Source: Flavobacterium sp. HSC-61S13 (GTDB taxonomy: Bacteria > Bacteroidota > Bacteroidia > Flavobacteriales > Flavobacteriaceae). Taken from it: a DNA stretch of 64,000 nt. The stretch lies in NCBI RefSeq assembly GCF_024171535.1, contig NZ_JALJZV010000012.1, forward strand, positions 1-64,000, given 5' to 3'. The notes under the pieces are model-generated. The model saw only the letters and a program-made list of their open reading frames with translations. It made no database searches and was not told the DNA's origin. Made by a program: the position numbers and the translations under genes. Of the stretch, positions 35,858 to 44,425 are shown piece after piece. Within the stretch, counting starts at the first letter, position 1. Every line of letters starts with the position of its first letter.

Positions 35858-36795
35858 TATTTACAAACTGGATGGCTCGTTGCTCTAGTTTAGGCAACAT
35901 TATGACCAATCTTCCAACCGAAGATGAACAAGCAAAAATAGCGCTCGAAATTGAAGAGTTAACAAACGAAAGAGACTACGGACTCAATAGAAATGGAAAC
36001 AAAGTCAAATGGACCGAAACAAAAGATTTGCGACTTGGAGTTTTAATCAAAAAACGAGACAATCCCGACGAGTTACCTTCTGGAGCAATTACTTATTTAG
36101 AGAAAGAATTTAGAGATAAGTTTTGGAGAAGAAGACGTTTTTTAGATAACAAGTATCTAACAAAAGGAACTATAAATGAGGATGATTCTCTTGGACTTCT
36201 ATCTCAACTTGACAATTTCTTTTATCGCAAAAATGACGAGCATCTTAGCAACGGAACTATTCAAGGAACACCCGACAATCGCCAAAACAAAACAAAAGAC
36301 ACCAAATCATCTTGGGACTTAGAAACCTTTGAAAATGCCGAATTGATTAGCCTTTATTCATGGCAATTAAAAGGCTATATGTGGCTAGAGCATAGCTACG
36401 ATAATCCCGAGTTAAAGACCAAAACAGAAGCCGAATTATGCTACTGTTTAGTCAATGCCCCACTCCATTTAATTAACAATGAGAAAAAATCATTATGGTA
36501 TAAGATGAATATGCCAGAGGAAGAAGAAGAAACCTGGATTAATGCCGTTTGTCAGTTGGAAAGAAACATGATTTTTGACATACCAGCATTTCAAGCAGAA
36601 TATCCAAATTATGATTTTTATAACCCAGTACTCGACTTCTCAATTCCTGCCCATTTAAGAGATAAACGTTTTTCTGTTAACCTAGAGTCGGAAGATATAA
36701 AAAACATCACTAGGCGCGTCCTGATGGCTCGAGAATGGCTAATTGCTAAAGAGATTGAAACCCTAAAGCTTATCGAAGATGGAAAAACCAACTAA
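35842..36795 (+). CDS. PD-(D/E)XK exonuclease, probable RecT partner
   Basis: The 317-aa protein contains ARCSSLGNIMTN near the N-terminus. In the centre are TINEDDSLGLLSQ, then TIQGTPDN...KDTKSSWDLETFENAE, which read as the E, D and K of a PD-(D/E)XK active site (residues about 115-160). A Trp/Tyr-rich QLKGYMWL follows. This is the pattern of Cas4/lambda-exonuclease-like enzymes in Bacteroidota phages. The gene is near recT, and an exonuclease-annealase pair is expected. Overlaps of 16-17 bases join it to both neighbours. Confidence 0.65.
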   Translation: MSKPLIFTNWMARCSSLGNIMTNLPTEDEQAKIALEIEELTNERDYGLNRNGNKVKWTETKDLRLGVLIKKRDNPDELPSGAITYLEKEFRDKFWRRRRFLDNKYLTKGTINEDDSLGLLSQLDNFFYRKNDEHLSNGTIQGTPDNRQNKTKDTKSSWDLETFENAELISLYSWQLKGYMWLEHSYDNPELKTKTEAELCYCLVNAPLHLINNEKKSLWYKMNMPEEEEETWINAVCQLERNMIFDIPAFQAEYPNYDFYNPVLDFSIPAHLRDKRFSVNLESEDIKNITRRVLMAREWLIAKEIETLKLIEDGKTN

Positions 36796-37171
36796 AGCCC
36801 TATCTATTAAGCAACCTTGGGCGGAATTAATCGCTTTAGGGATAAAGAATATCGAGAATAGAACTTGGAAAACGTCCTTTAGAGGGCGTTTTCTTATTCA
36901 CGCATCCAAAGTACCTGACAAGGATCATTCATTAACTGTAGCGCAAGATAGAGCAACTATTGATATTGAAGAATTAGATTGGTCGCTTGGATGTATCATT
37001 GGCGAAGTTGACTTGGTAGATTGTGTTCAAAGACACTCATCTATTTGGGCAGATCGTGGCGAAGGAATTTGGCATTACGTTTTGGACAATCCAATAATGT
37101 ATGACAAACCTATTCCGGTTAAAAAAGGTGCTTTAGGATTCTGGAATTATAAACCTGAAAATGAAGTTTAG
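36779..37171 (+). CDS. ASCH domain protein
   Basis: The 130-aa protein matches the ASCH fold: KALSIKQPWAELIALGIKNIENRTW and FRGRFLIHASK near the N-terminus, and GCIIGEVDLVDC in the middle. ASCH proteins bind RNA or nucleosides and some act on modified cytidine derivatives. That is of interest beside the DNA methyltransferase gene further down. No active site can be verified here. Confidence 0.8.
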   Translation: MEKPTKALSIKQPWAELIALGIKNIENRTWKTSFRGRFLIHASKVPDKDHSLTVAQDRATIDIEELDWSLGCIIGEVDLVDCVQRHSSIWADRGEGIWHYVLDNPIMYDKPIPVKKGALGFWNYKPENEV

Positions 37172-37273
37172 ATGGAAACATTCCTAAAAGCAATAGAAGA
37201 CCACCAAGATGCAGCACTACTAATATTAATATTTCTAGCGCTGATTTGTTCAATCATTAAAGACAACAAATAA
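37172..37273 (+). CDS. 33-aa single-helix membrane peptide
   Basis: The frame reads METFLKAIEDHQDAALLILI and continues with a hydrophobic helix, ending IIKDNK. It starts directly after the ASCH gene and its stop overlaps the next ATG (TAATG at 37271-37275). The arrangement supports a real short gene. Function unknown. Confidence 0.55.
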   Translation: METFLKAIEDHQDAALLILIFLALICSIIKDNK

Positions 37274-37647
37274 TGCATGTAATCGGCAGAATAAAAGCAA
37301 TACATCAATCACAACAAGTAAGCCAGTCGTTTACTAAACGTGAGCTAGTAGTAACAACAGAGGAACAATATCCACAACATATCATAATTGAGTTTACTCA
37401 AGACCGTTGTGATTTATTGGATTCATTTCAAATCGGACAACCGGTAAAAGTATCGATCAATTTACGTGGCCGAGAGTGGGTTAATCCACAGGGAGAAACC
37501 AAATACTTTAACTCTATTCAAGGTTGGAAAATTGATGCTGAGAATTCGGCCCCGAGATACGATCCTGTACCTGAAAGTGCAGTTGATAACTACATGGGCA
37601 ATAAACCTCAATTCAATGAGGAAGAACACGACGATTTACCCTTTTAA
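37273..37647 (+). CDS. DUF3127 OB-fold protein with SSB-like acidic tail
   Basis: The 124-aa protein has an OB-type core (residues 1-90: IGRIKAIHQSQQVSQSFTKRE, PQHIIIEFTQDRCDLLDSF, GQPVKVSINLRGREWVNPQG) in the DUF3127 pattern. It ends in EEEHDDLPF, closely resembling the DDDIPF tip by which bacterial SSB recruits partner proteins. It is probably the phage single-stranded DNA-binding protein acting with RecT and the exonuclease. Confidence 0.75.
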   Translation: MHVIGRIKAIHQSQQVSQSFTKRELVVTTEEQYPQHIIIEFTQDRCDLLDSFQIGQPVKVSINLRGREWVNPQGETKYFNSIQGWKIDAENSAPRYDPVPESAVDNYMGNKPQFNEEEHDDLPF

Positions 37648-37673
37648 ATAAAACCCTTTAAAAACTTTTAAAA

Positions 37674-38369
37674 ATGGATTTCAATAAACAATCACAAATT
37701 GCTATTAACAAAGTCATAGCTGAAAAACTACCAGAAATGTTAGAAGCCAAAGCTTCTGAAATGATAAGTTCAATAGTAAGTGATATCTTCAGAAGTTATG
37801 GAGATACCGCTAAATCTATCAAAGCAAAACTTGAAGAAACCATTAATGTCAATCTTCAGGAACTAGATCTAATCGATTACAATACGTTAATTGCTAAGAC
37901 CATTAATGACAATTTACTTCAACAAGTAAATTTACAGCCAATACTTGACATGACTCAAGATATCATCGGCTTCGTTAATAAGAAAACAATCACTCTTCAA
38001 GAGATTGCAGATATTATAATCGAAGCAAGTCAGGAAGAAAACGATCAAGAAGGTGAAGGTGAAATCACTTTTATAGTAAACGAGAATACCAAATATAATT
38101 GGATAGAAGTGTATGCTGATGTTGATCCGGATAAGAAAGAATATGAATGTACTTTTAAATTTATTCTTTCTTCAGAAGGCTCAAGAGAAGGGCAGATTTT
38201 CTCTTTTACGTACAAAGATACTTGCGATGATAAGGCAAAAGAGATAACTCCTTCAAAACTTGTTTCCTTACACGGAATTGAAGCCAAAATATTTAGACTT
38301 TATTCCGCGCAAGTAAAAATAACTGATTATAACAACACTCCTGACATTTACTGGTCCCGTTGGGATTAA
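37674..38369 (+). CDS. 231-aa hypothetical phage protein
   Basis: The N-terminal half is helical and rich in I/E/K (residues 1-115, including DLIDYNTLIAKTINDNLLQQ). After an acidic linker (EENDQEGEGE) a beta-rich domain follows (YNWIEVYADVDPDKKEYECT). No catalytic motif seen and no family recognised. It lies in the replication/recombination segment. Confidence 0.6.
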   Translation: MDFNKQSQIAINKVIAEKLPEMLEAKASEMISSIVSDIFRSYGDTAKSIKAKLEETINVNLQELDLIDYNTLIAKTINDNLLQQVNLQPILDMTQDIIGFVNKKTITLQEIADIIIEASQEENDQEGEGEITFIVNENTKYNWIEVYADVDPDKKEYECTFKFILSSEGSREGQIFSFTYKDTCDDKAKEITPSKLVSLHGIEAKIFRLYSAQVKITDYNNTPDIYWSRWD

Positions 38370-38381
38370 TTCACTTTAAAA

Positions 38382-38579
38382 ATGGCAAGCAAAAAACGAA
38401 GAAAGCCCGAATCCGAAGATAGACACATTACTATTTTCGAAGAAGCAGTGATACTAAAAAATGAAGCGATGGGAATTATTCCATCGCTTCTTTTATTAGA
38501 ACAAGAGAAACTCAATAATGGTTTTACTTGGCAAAAGAGAGATCATAAAACAAGAGTGCTTACTAAAAAAGAGACCTAA
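38382..38579 (+). CDS. 65-aa hypothetical phage protein
   Basis: Small charged protein (MASKKRRKPESEDRHITIFE...). A basic N-terminus is followed by one helix. It ends one base before the next gene. No family recognised. Confidence 0.5.
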   Translation: MASKKRRKPESEDRHITIFEEAVILKNEAMGIIPSLLLLEQEKLNNGFTWQKRDHKTRVLTKKET

Positions 38580-38580
38580 A

Positions 38581-39429
38581 ATGGCTACAGATAAAAAATC
38601 TTTTTTATTGTATTCCGATATAGAATCCACTTTAGATTTATTATCAGACGAGCAAGCAGGGTGCTTATTTAAAACAATTGTCAGATACGTAAACGACAAA
38701 GACCCAATTCTTACCGATCCATTACTAAAAATTGCTTTTGAGCCGATTAAACAAAGTCTAAAAAGAGATTTAGTTAAATACGCGAATATCAAGCAGAAAA
38801 GGTCGGAAAACGGAAGAAAAGGAGGTTTAAAAAGTGGTGAATCGAGAAGCAAAACAGAAGCAAACGAAGCAAATGCTTCAAGCGTGAAGCAAAACGAAGC
38901 AAACGAAGCCGTAAATGATAACGGTAACGTTAACGTAAATGATAACGTTAATGTTATTCTTTTAAAAAAAGAAACAAAAGGGGAATTTGAAGAAAAAAAC
39001 AAATCCGAGAATATTCCTTCCGAAACCGATTTAAAAACCCCTGAAATAAAAAAAAGAAAAAAAGTTGCGCCAAAAAAAGAAAAGGCGCAAATCCCGCCCG
39101 TAGAAGACTTCTTAAACTATTCACTTCAGATAATCCAAGAAAACAATTTGGGCGATCCAGAAAGCGCTATCTATCCCCTAACAGCGAAGTATGATAGCTG
39201 GATCGAAAACAATTGGCGCGATGGGCACGACAATCCAATCAAAAGTTGGAAAACGAAAATAAAAAACACAATTCCTCACTTGAAGTTAAAACCTGTTCAA
39301 TATGGAGAAACAAAAACCGAAGACCGAATCATTGGCCGTCAAACATTCGACACCGTCAAATCAAATTCGGAAAACATACAGCACTCAGCTGACTACTATC
39401 GAAACCTTTTGCGTAAAAAGCCCGATTGA
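38581..39429 (+). CDS. DUF6291-like phage replication protein
   Basis: The 282-aa protein opens with KSFLLYSDIESTLDLLSDEQAGCLFKTI, the pattern of DUF6291 proteins in phage replication segments. Then comes QKRSENGRKGGLKSGE. A linker follows that is low-complexity both as protein (NDNGNVNVNDNVNV) and as DNA (repeated GAAGCAAA and AACGTTA words at about 38865-38955). The C-terminal part (DFLNYSLQIIQENN...ENNWRDG...PIKSWK) resembles the DNA-binding end of phage replication initiators. ATG 38581 is preferred over 38518, which lies within the preceding gene. Its end overlaps the next frame. Confidence 0.6.
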   Translation: MATDKKSFLLYSDIESTLDLLSDEQAGCLFKTIVRYVNDKDPILTDPLLKIAFEPIKQSLKRDLVKYANIKQKRSENGRKGGLKSGESRSKTEANEANASSVKQNEANEAVNDNGNVNVNDNVNVILLKKETKGEFEEKNKSENIPSETDLKTPEIKKRKKVAPKKEKAQIPPVEDFLNYSLQIIQENNLGDPESAIYPLTAKYDSWIENNWRDGHDNPIKSWKTKIKNTIPHLKLKPVQYGETKTEDRIIGRQTFDTVKSNSENIQHSADYYRNLLRKKPD

Positions 39430-40216
39430 TTTTGTAAGAAGTTCTTATTCTCAAATGACAATTCGAGAAAGACTACAAGATGATGATGGACTAACAATTC
39501 TAATCAACCAAGCTTTGACTAAATCAATTGGTCTGTCTGGGATGAAGGAAAAGACAGACCAATTGATGCTCGATGAAATCATCAAAATGCTTTTCACGGT
39601 TTATGATCATTTAACACCGGATGAAATTTATAAAGCCTTTGAATTGGAGCGAATGCGGATGTACGAAACAAAAACCGAACACTTTCAATTATTCGACACT
39701 GGTTACGCAGCAGAAATTCTCAAAAAATATTTGGATTGGAAAATTGATATTAAAACGAAGTACAACATTACTAAGTCAAATTCACTTCCTGCAAATACAT
39801 TACTGCTCTCTGAAACTTCCGATTCGGAAAAGAAAAAAATAATGGATCAGGCAATTACAAGATGTTTTGAAGAGTTTGCCAATCAAGGAAAAATTAACCA
39901 TCCATTTGTTCACGTATTTGATGAATTGGTTGATAGGAAATTCATTAAGAAAGCTACTGAAGATACTCCGAGATTAAAACCATGGTATGATGAGCGAAGA
40001 ATTATTGCTCATGCCGAAGTTGAAAAGGAACTTCTAGCTCAAGCTGAGAATAACAAAGACAACTCTAAGAAAGTGAAAAGCATTCGTGACGAATTGAATC
40101 TACTGCTAGACAACAAATCTAATAAGGTTGAAATCAAGCTATTCGAAATCGTTTTACGGGAGTTCTTCCAAAAACGAATCGATTTACAGCTTCCGATAGA
40201 GGAACTACTGAAATAA
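39302..40216 (+). CDS. Probable phage replication accessory protein
   Basis: A 304-aa reading frame that is helical throughout, with a conserved-looking stretch DEIIKMLFTVYDHLTPDEIYKAFELERMRMYETK and, near the end, LREFFQKRIDLQLPIEELL. The frame overlaps the preceding gene by 128 bases. Translation may start at 39302, or at the in-frame ATG 39455 (TIRERLQDDDG), which would remove the overlap. Its position after a replication-initiator-like gene suggests a helicase-loader-like role. I do not recognise motifs that prove it. Confidence 0.5.
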   Translation: MEKQKPKTESLAVKHSTPSNQIRKTYSTQLTTIETFCVKSPIDFVRSSYSQMTIRERLQDDDGLTILINQALTKSIGLSGMKEKTDQLMLDEIIKMLFTVYDHLTPDEIYKAFELERMRMYETKTEHFQLFDTGYAAEILKKYLDWKIDIKTKYNITKSNSLPANTLLLSETSDSEKKKIMDQAITRCFEEFANQGKINHPFVHVFDELVDRKFIKKATEDTPRLKPWYDERRIIAHAEVEKELLAQAENNKDNSKKVKSIRDELNLLLDNKSNKVEIKLFEIVLREFFQKRIDLQLPIEELLK

Positions 40217-40280
40217 CCCACAAAAAAATATTGCAAAACCAACCGTTCGTGAATACCGAACTGCTCAACTATTTTATAAA

Positions 40281-40829
40281 ATGAACCAAAATAAAGAAAC
40301 ACAACCGAACTTAATTATCATCAAGAAAGGCGAACTATACTACAATGGTCCTGATAACCATTTTTATACTCAACTAGCAAACGCGACTTGGTGCAAAAAC
40401 CCAGCTCAAGCACTAGCAATAATTCAATCAAGAAATTTAATTGGCGCGGTACCTGTTAAAATCTCTGAACACGATTATACCTATGCGAAAGCTAACGCAA
40501 TGACTAAGATCATTTTGCTTTCGGAGACATTATCAAAGTATTTACACGAAGTCGGCTCTAACCTGCCAACTAAATCACAAGTAAATAAGTTAGCTGCTAA
40601 GCAAATGAAATTGACATCACAGCAATTGATGTTGATCAACCCCGATTTTAATCACTTTTTGAAAGTTCGTGAAGATGATACTTTCGACGTATTAGGACAT
40701 TTCGAAGCCTTTATTCAGGAACTATCTCAAGTAGAGTTATACGACACTCCGAACCTAACCGGTATTCTTCAAGCTTATAAAAAAGACCCTAAATCTGTGA
40801 TTGGGATTTGTAAAAAGATTTTGAAATGA
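40281..40829 (+). CDS. 182-aa hypothetical phage protein
   Basis: Mixed alpha/beta protein beginning MNQNKETQPNLIIIKKGELY, with a helical C-terminal half (SQVNKLAAKQMKLTSQQLML). No recognised family. It overlaps the methyltransferase gene by 4 bases, so the two are probably coexpressed. Confidence 0.6.
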   Translation: MNQNKETQPNLIIIKKGELYYNGPDNHFYTQLANATWCKNPAQALAIIQSRNLIGAVPVKISEHDYTYAKANAMTKIILLSETLSKYLHEVGSNLPTKSQVNKLAAKQMKLTSQQLMLINPDFNHFLKVREDDTFDVLGHFEAFIQELSQVELYDTPNLTGILQAYKKDPKSVIGICKKILK

Positions 40830-42379
40830 TAAATGCATTTCTATCTTTTCAAAAACCTTTTGCAGTTCAAAAAGTAGAAAAACCAGAATCCATAGAATTT
40901 ATTGTGATTGATCTTTTTTGTGGAGCTGGCGGAACAACCACGGGATTTGCAAACGCAAAGAACAAAAAAGGGGATCCAGTAGCATTAATAGCAGCTTGTG
41001 TAAATCACGATCACAAAGCGATAAAATCACACTGGGAAAATCACCCAGAAGTTTATCACTTTGAAGAAGATATCCGAATATTGAATTTGGAACCTTTAAT
41101 AGAAATTTTAAGGGCTTATAAAAAAGAATACCCAAATGCAAAAGTGATTCTTTGGGCTTCTTTAGAGTGCACCAATTTTTCTAAAGCAAAAGGAGGGCAA
41201 GCTCGGGATGCAGATAGCAGAACGTTAGCAGAGCATTTAGATCGATACATTACAGCACTAAATCCCGACTACGTTCAAATCGAAAATGTAGTTGAATTCA
41301 TGAGTTGGGGGCCTTTAGATAAGAAAGGAAAACCAATTAGTATGAAGTCCGGTCAAGATTGGTTGCGTTGGAGAAATCACATAAATTCTTTCGGTTATCG
41401 CGATGAATGGAAGGAACTCAACAGTGCTAATTTCGGAGCCTACACTTCTCGAAATCGCCTTTTCGGATGTTTCGCTAAAAGTGGGTTGCCGATAACTTGG
41501 CCAGAACCAACTCATTCAAAACTACCGTCGACAATTACTGATTTGTTTAACTCAGGTTTAAAAAAATGGAAACCTGTTAAAGAGGTCTTAGATTTTGATG
41601 ATGAAGGTGAATCTATTTTTACTCGCAAAAAACCACTTGTAGAAGCTACTCTTCAAAGAATTTATGCCGGACTTATCAAGCATGTTGCAGGAGGAGAAAA
41701 AGCTTTTATTGCAAAATATTTCAGCGGAAGACCAGCAGGAAAAGTCACATCGATTGATAATCCACTAGGAACTCTTACAACTGCATGTAATCAATCTGTA
41801 GTTAATGTGTCATTTTTGACCAAATACTATGGCACGGGAGATAATGTCTCTTCAATTGAAGAACCGGCAGGAACAGTAACAACAAAAGATCGTTTTACAA
41901 AAGTTCAATGTAATTGGCTAGATAAGCAATACTCTGGAAAGCATAATCATCAAAGTATCGAACAACCAGCCGGCACAATAATGACTTCAGACAAACACGC
42001 TTTAGTCAGTGCACCATTTATACTCAATCCAAGTCACGGAGGACACACAATGCACACAAATCAGCCGTGCCCAGTTATTATTGCTCGACAAGATAAGGCA
42101 CCATTGTACTTAGTCAATTATAACCAAGACCCAAATGTCGTGATTGAAATTTACGAAGACGATAGTGAAACCATGATTAAAATTAAAGAGTTCATGGCCC
42201 TTTACGGTATCTCGGACATTAAAATGCGAATGTTGAAAGTTCTTGAGTTGAAATTAATACAAGGATTTCCATTGAATTACAAATTATTTGGTAACCAAAG
42301 CGATCAGAAAAAATTTATCGGAAACAGTGTTGTTCCGCATGTTGTGCAATCATGGGCAGAAGCTCAATGTCTAAATTAA
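40826..42379 (+). CDS. DNA (cytosine-5) methyltransferase
   Basis: The 517-aa enzyme has the C5-methyltransferase motifs: I (VIDLFCGAGGTTTGFA, about residues 27-42), IV (ASLECTNFSKAKGG, with the catalytic Cys), VI (IENVVEFMSWGPL), VIII (TSRNRLFGCF) and IX-X (KLIQGFPLNYKLFG, KKFIGNSVVPHVV). Motif IV reads L-E-C rather than the usual P-C. A relative I recall has PEC, so this is a further change of the proline. The target-recognition region (about residues 300-420) has three repeats of the form SIEEPAGTVTTKDR. No restriction enzyme is adjacent, so it is probably an orphan phage methylase that protects phage DNA. Confidence 0.88.
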   Translation: MINAFLSFQKPFAVQKVEKPESIEFIVIDLFCGAGGTTTGFANAKNKKGDPVALIAACVNHDHKAIKSHWENHPEVYHFEEDIRILNLEPLIEILRAYKKEYPNAKVILWASLECTNFSKAKGGQARDADSRTLAEHLDRYITALNPDYVQIENVVEFMSWGPLDKKGKPISMKSGQDWLRWRNHINSFGYRDEWKELNSANFGAYTSRNRLFGCFAKSGLPITWPEPTHSKLPSTITDLFNSGLKKWKPVKEVLDFDDEGESIFTRKKPLVEATLQRIYAGLIKHVAGGEKAFIAKYFSGRPAGKVTSIDNPLGTLTTACNQSVVNVSFLTKYYGTGDNVSSIEEPAGTVTTKDRFTKVQCNWLDKQYSGKHNHQSIEQPAGTIMTSDKHALVSAPFILNPSHGGHTMHTNQPCPVIIARQDKAPLYLVNYNQDPNVVIEIYEDDSETMIKIKEFMALYGISDIKMRMLKVLELKLIQGFPLNYKLFGNQSDQKKFIGNSVVPHVVQSWAEAQCLN

Positions 42380-42389
42380 AACTTAACCT

Positions 42390-42602
42390 ATGAACCTATC
42401 CGACAAAATAAAGCAAACTGCCACGTTTAAATCACTCGATAACGTACAGCAGAAAATATACGGCAGTTCCAAAATGAGAATTCAATTCGAGCATCACTTA
42501 CGAATGATTTCATTAATCGGTTCTGACGAATGGGAGAAAATCGAGCATCCCAATGGAGTAGTAAAAGGAATTATAAAAGAAATAGAAGATGAAGAAAATT
42601 AA
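42390..42602 (+). CDS. 70-aa hypothetical phage protein
   Basis: Helical, charged protein (MNLSDKIKQTATFKSLDNVQ...) ending in an acidic tail. It starts 10 bases after the methyltransferase gene and overlaps the next gene by 14 bases. No family recognised. Confidence 0.55.
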   Translation: MNLSDKIKQTATFKSLDNVQQKIYGSSKMRIQFEHHLRMISLIGSDEWEKIEHPNGVVKGIIKEIEDEEN

Positions 42603-43116
42603 TTGGCAGTCACAGCACTGCGGAATCATTCACGGAGAGTATTCGGACATTTTAGAATATATGCCCGATTTAAAAGGACTACTCTCTACTTTCCCCGAAA
42701 ATCCAAGTGATTTTATTTGGGATGTAAAAGTACATATGCTAATGCCTAATCAATACCCATGTATTCCAAATTGGCACAGAGATATGATTCCTCGCGATGA
42801 AAATCTAAAAGAAGATGAAACTTTAATCGACGATACAAAACCAATGTATCTATGGCTTTCAAATTCTCCACTAACGATTTTCAAAACTAAGGATGGACAA
42901 GAATTTGAAATTGTCCCCGAACAATGGCACCGGTTCACTCAAAGAGATTGGCACAAAGGACAGATGGCAACAGACTTTTGTTGGAGAGGTTTAATACGAG
43001 CTTGTCATAAGGATTTAGGGATTAATTCAACAACTGTAAATAATCCCTTCAGAAATAGAAATCCGCTGCGAAGACATACACAAGTTTACTTGGATGCATC
43101 TAACTTTAAATGGTAA
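42589..43116 (+). CDS. Possible 2-oxoglutarate/Fe(II) oxygenase-like protein
   Basis: The 175-aa protein contains QYPCIPNWHRDMIPR (about residues 59-73), which holds an H-x-D pair. After a beta region come VPEQWHRFTQRDWHKGQ and CWRGLIRA. The H-x-D, a distal His and an Arg 11 residues later fit the metal and cosubstrate ligands of the double-stranded beta-helix oxygenases. I cannot exclude a non-enzymatic cupin. It is encoded two genes after the cytosine methyltransferase. A clearer oxygenase is 1.3 kb downstream. Confidence 0.4.
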   Translation: MKKINWQSQHCGIIHGEYSDILEYMPDLKGLLSTFPENPSDFIWDVKVHMLMPNQYPCIPNWHRDMIPRDENLKEDETLIDDTKPMYLWLSNSPLTIFKTKDGQEFEIVPEQWHRFTQRDWHKGQMATDFCWRGLIRACHKDLGINSTTVNNPFRNRNPLRRHTQVYLDASNFKW

Positions 43117-43352
43117 AATATAATCCTGACGAGTGGAACTTTCCAAAAAACACTAAAGCATGTTACTATGCAGGTCATAAAACCACTCATGAAAAAGTAT
43201 TAATACCAATGTGTTGGGGAACAGTCCATAGTTTCGATTTGGACGACTGTTATTGTGATAATAAAAAAGAACCTACAAAAGCAGAATTACAAAATACGAT
43301 TCAGATTCTTAAAGAAAGAATCGAAGAACTTGAAGAAAATAAAACTATATGA
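43110..43352 (+). CDS. 80-aa cysteine/histidine-containing phage protein
   Basis: The protein has ACYYAGHKTTHEKVL and DLDDCYCDNKKE, scattered Cys/His that could bind a metal, and a C-terminal helix rich in charged residues (LKERIEELEENK). Overlaps the preceding gene by 7 bases. No family recognised. Confidence 0.5.
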   Translation: MVKYNPDEWNFPKNTKACYYAGHKTTHEKVLIPMCWGTVHSFDLDDCYCDNKKEPTKAELQNTIQILKERIEELEENKTI

Positions 43353-43531
43353 CAAAAAGCCATAATCACGACCATTTTTGGATCGAGGACGAAATCCTGT
43401 ATGAAAGCTATCGAACCATTCGAGGATTACGATATCGCCAAATAATGGAAGTACTCGGATTAAAAAATTGCGAGCGATGCTCCGAAGAAATATTACAACA
43501 ACTATCTAAAACTTCCCACTATAATTTGTAA
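43349..43531 (+). CDS. 60-aa hypothetical phage protein
   Basis: Small protein with HNHDHFWIEDEILYESYRTI and a short helical end containing a CERC pair. Overlaps the preceding gene by 4 bases. No family recognised. Confidence 0.5.
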   Translation: MTKSHNHDHFWIEDEILYESYRTIRGLRYRQIMEVLGLKNCERCSEEILQQLSKTSHYNL

Positions 43532-43544
43532 GTGGTAAAACGAA

Positions 43545-43874
43545 ATGGAACAATTGAAAAGTAAGTCATACACATTAAGAGATGAAAGCGGTAGCTGGCT
43601 AGGGCAAATTGTATTAACATCAGATGGATTCTTCGGATCAGTAACCGATTGGGGTAATTTATCATTCGCATGGAGACATACAGGTAAAGAAGATTTTAGA
43701 GAGTTTTTATGTGGCTTAAACACACAATATTTTGGAGGAAAAATGTATCAAGGAAATACTTACATACTTTATTCTGCAAAATGTGAAAAATCCTGTATTG
43801 TTTTTGCTGAAAAAATATTACCCGCATTACAAAAAGCACTAAGGGAGGATATTGCTAAGAATCCAAATTGGTAG
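43545..43874 (+). CDS. 109-aa hypothetical phage protein
   Basis: Beta-rich N-terminal half (YTLRDESGSWLGQIVLTSDG, then WGNLSFAWRH) and a helical C-terminus ending KNPNW. I recall similar small proteins in phage early regions but know no function. Lies directly before the oxygenase-like gene. Confidence 0.55.
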   Translation: MEQLKSKSYTLRDESGSWLGQIVLTSDGFFGSVTDWGNLSFAWRHTGKEDFREFLCGLNTQYFGGKMYQGNTYILYSAKCEKSCIVFAEKILPALQKALREDIAKNPNW

Positions 43875-43878
43875 TTCT

Positions 43879-44424
43879 ATGCTAGAAGTTCTAAACAACT
43901 ACCTACCCGACCCTCTATTTCAAGAACTACAAGATTATTGCTATCAAAATGACTTCGAAAGAGTTCAAGCAGGCGAAAAAGAGTTTGAAATTTTAGAAAT
44001 TCCGCCCGAGATACTCCCCTATTTGGAAATTGACGGCTACGAAATGAATTTAAGCTTTATAAGACGAGCGCACAAAGATTTCGATACAGATTGGCGCATC
44101 CATGCCGATAACATCATAAACGGAAAGAAAACGCTATTAGCGAGCGTGCTTTACATTAACAAAGCCGAGGGAGTTTCAGAAAACGGAACAGCAATGTGGA
44201 TTCACGAAAAACACGGAACTCATTTACCAGAAGATATATCCAATGAGGAATTTGATCGGCTGCTTTTAGAAGATAGCAACGACCTAAGCAAGTGGGAAAA
44301 AAGGGAGTATATAAGAAATAAACCAAACCGACTGCTCACCTATTCCGCTACTATATTTCATAGCAAATATCCCCATATTATAGAATTAGGTGAGCGAATC
44401 GTTTTGGTAGCTTTTTATTGTTAG
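43879..44424 (+). CDS. 2-oxoglutarate/Fe(II)-dependent oxygenase
   Basis: The 181-aa protein has the facial-triad pattern of the family: DTDWRIHADNII contains H-x-D, TIFHSKYP the distal His, and GERIVLVAFY the Arg that would hold 2-oxoglutarate. The beta strands between them (LLASVLYIN, TAMWIHEKHG) fit a double-stranded beta-helix, as in prolyl-hydroxylase-like proteins. ATG 43879 (MLEVLNNYLPD) is chosen over 43852, which overlaps the previous gene. The substrate is unknown; a protein or a modified base is possible. Confidence 0.7.
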   Translation: MLEVLNNYLPDPLFQELQDYCYQNDFERVQAGEKEFEILEIPPEILPYLEIDGYEMNLSFIRRAHKDFDTDWRIHADNIINGKKTLLASVLYINKAEGVSENGTAMWIHEKHGTHLPEDISNEEFDRLLLEDSNDLSKWEKREYIRNKPNRLLTYSATIFHSKYPHIIELGERIVLVAFYC

Positions 44425-44425
44425 A

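Noticed and set aside
38865..38955. Repeated GAAGCAAA/AACGTTA words as an origin or iteron array
   Set aside because: They encode the low-complexity linker of the replication protein. An origin within this gene remains possible but the repeats are irregular.
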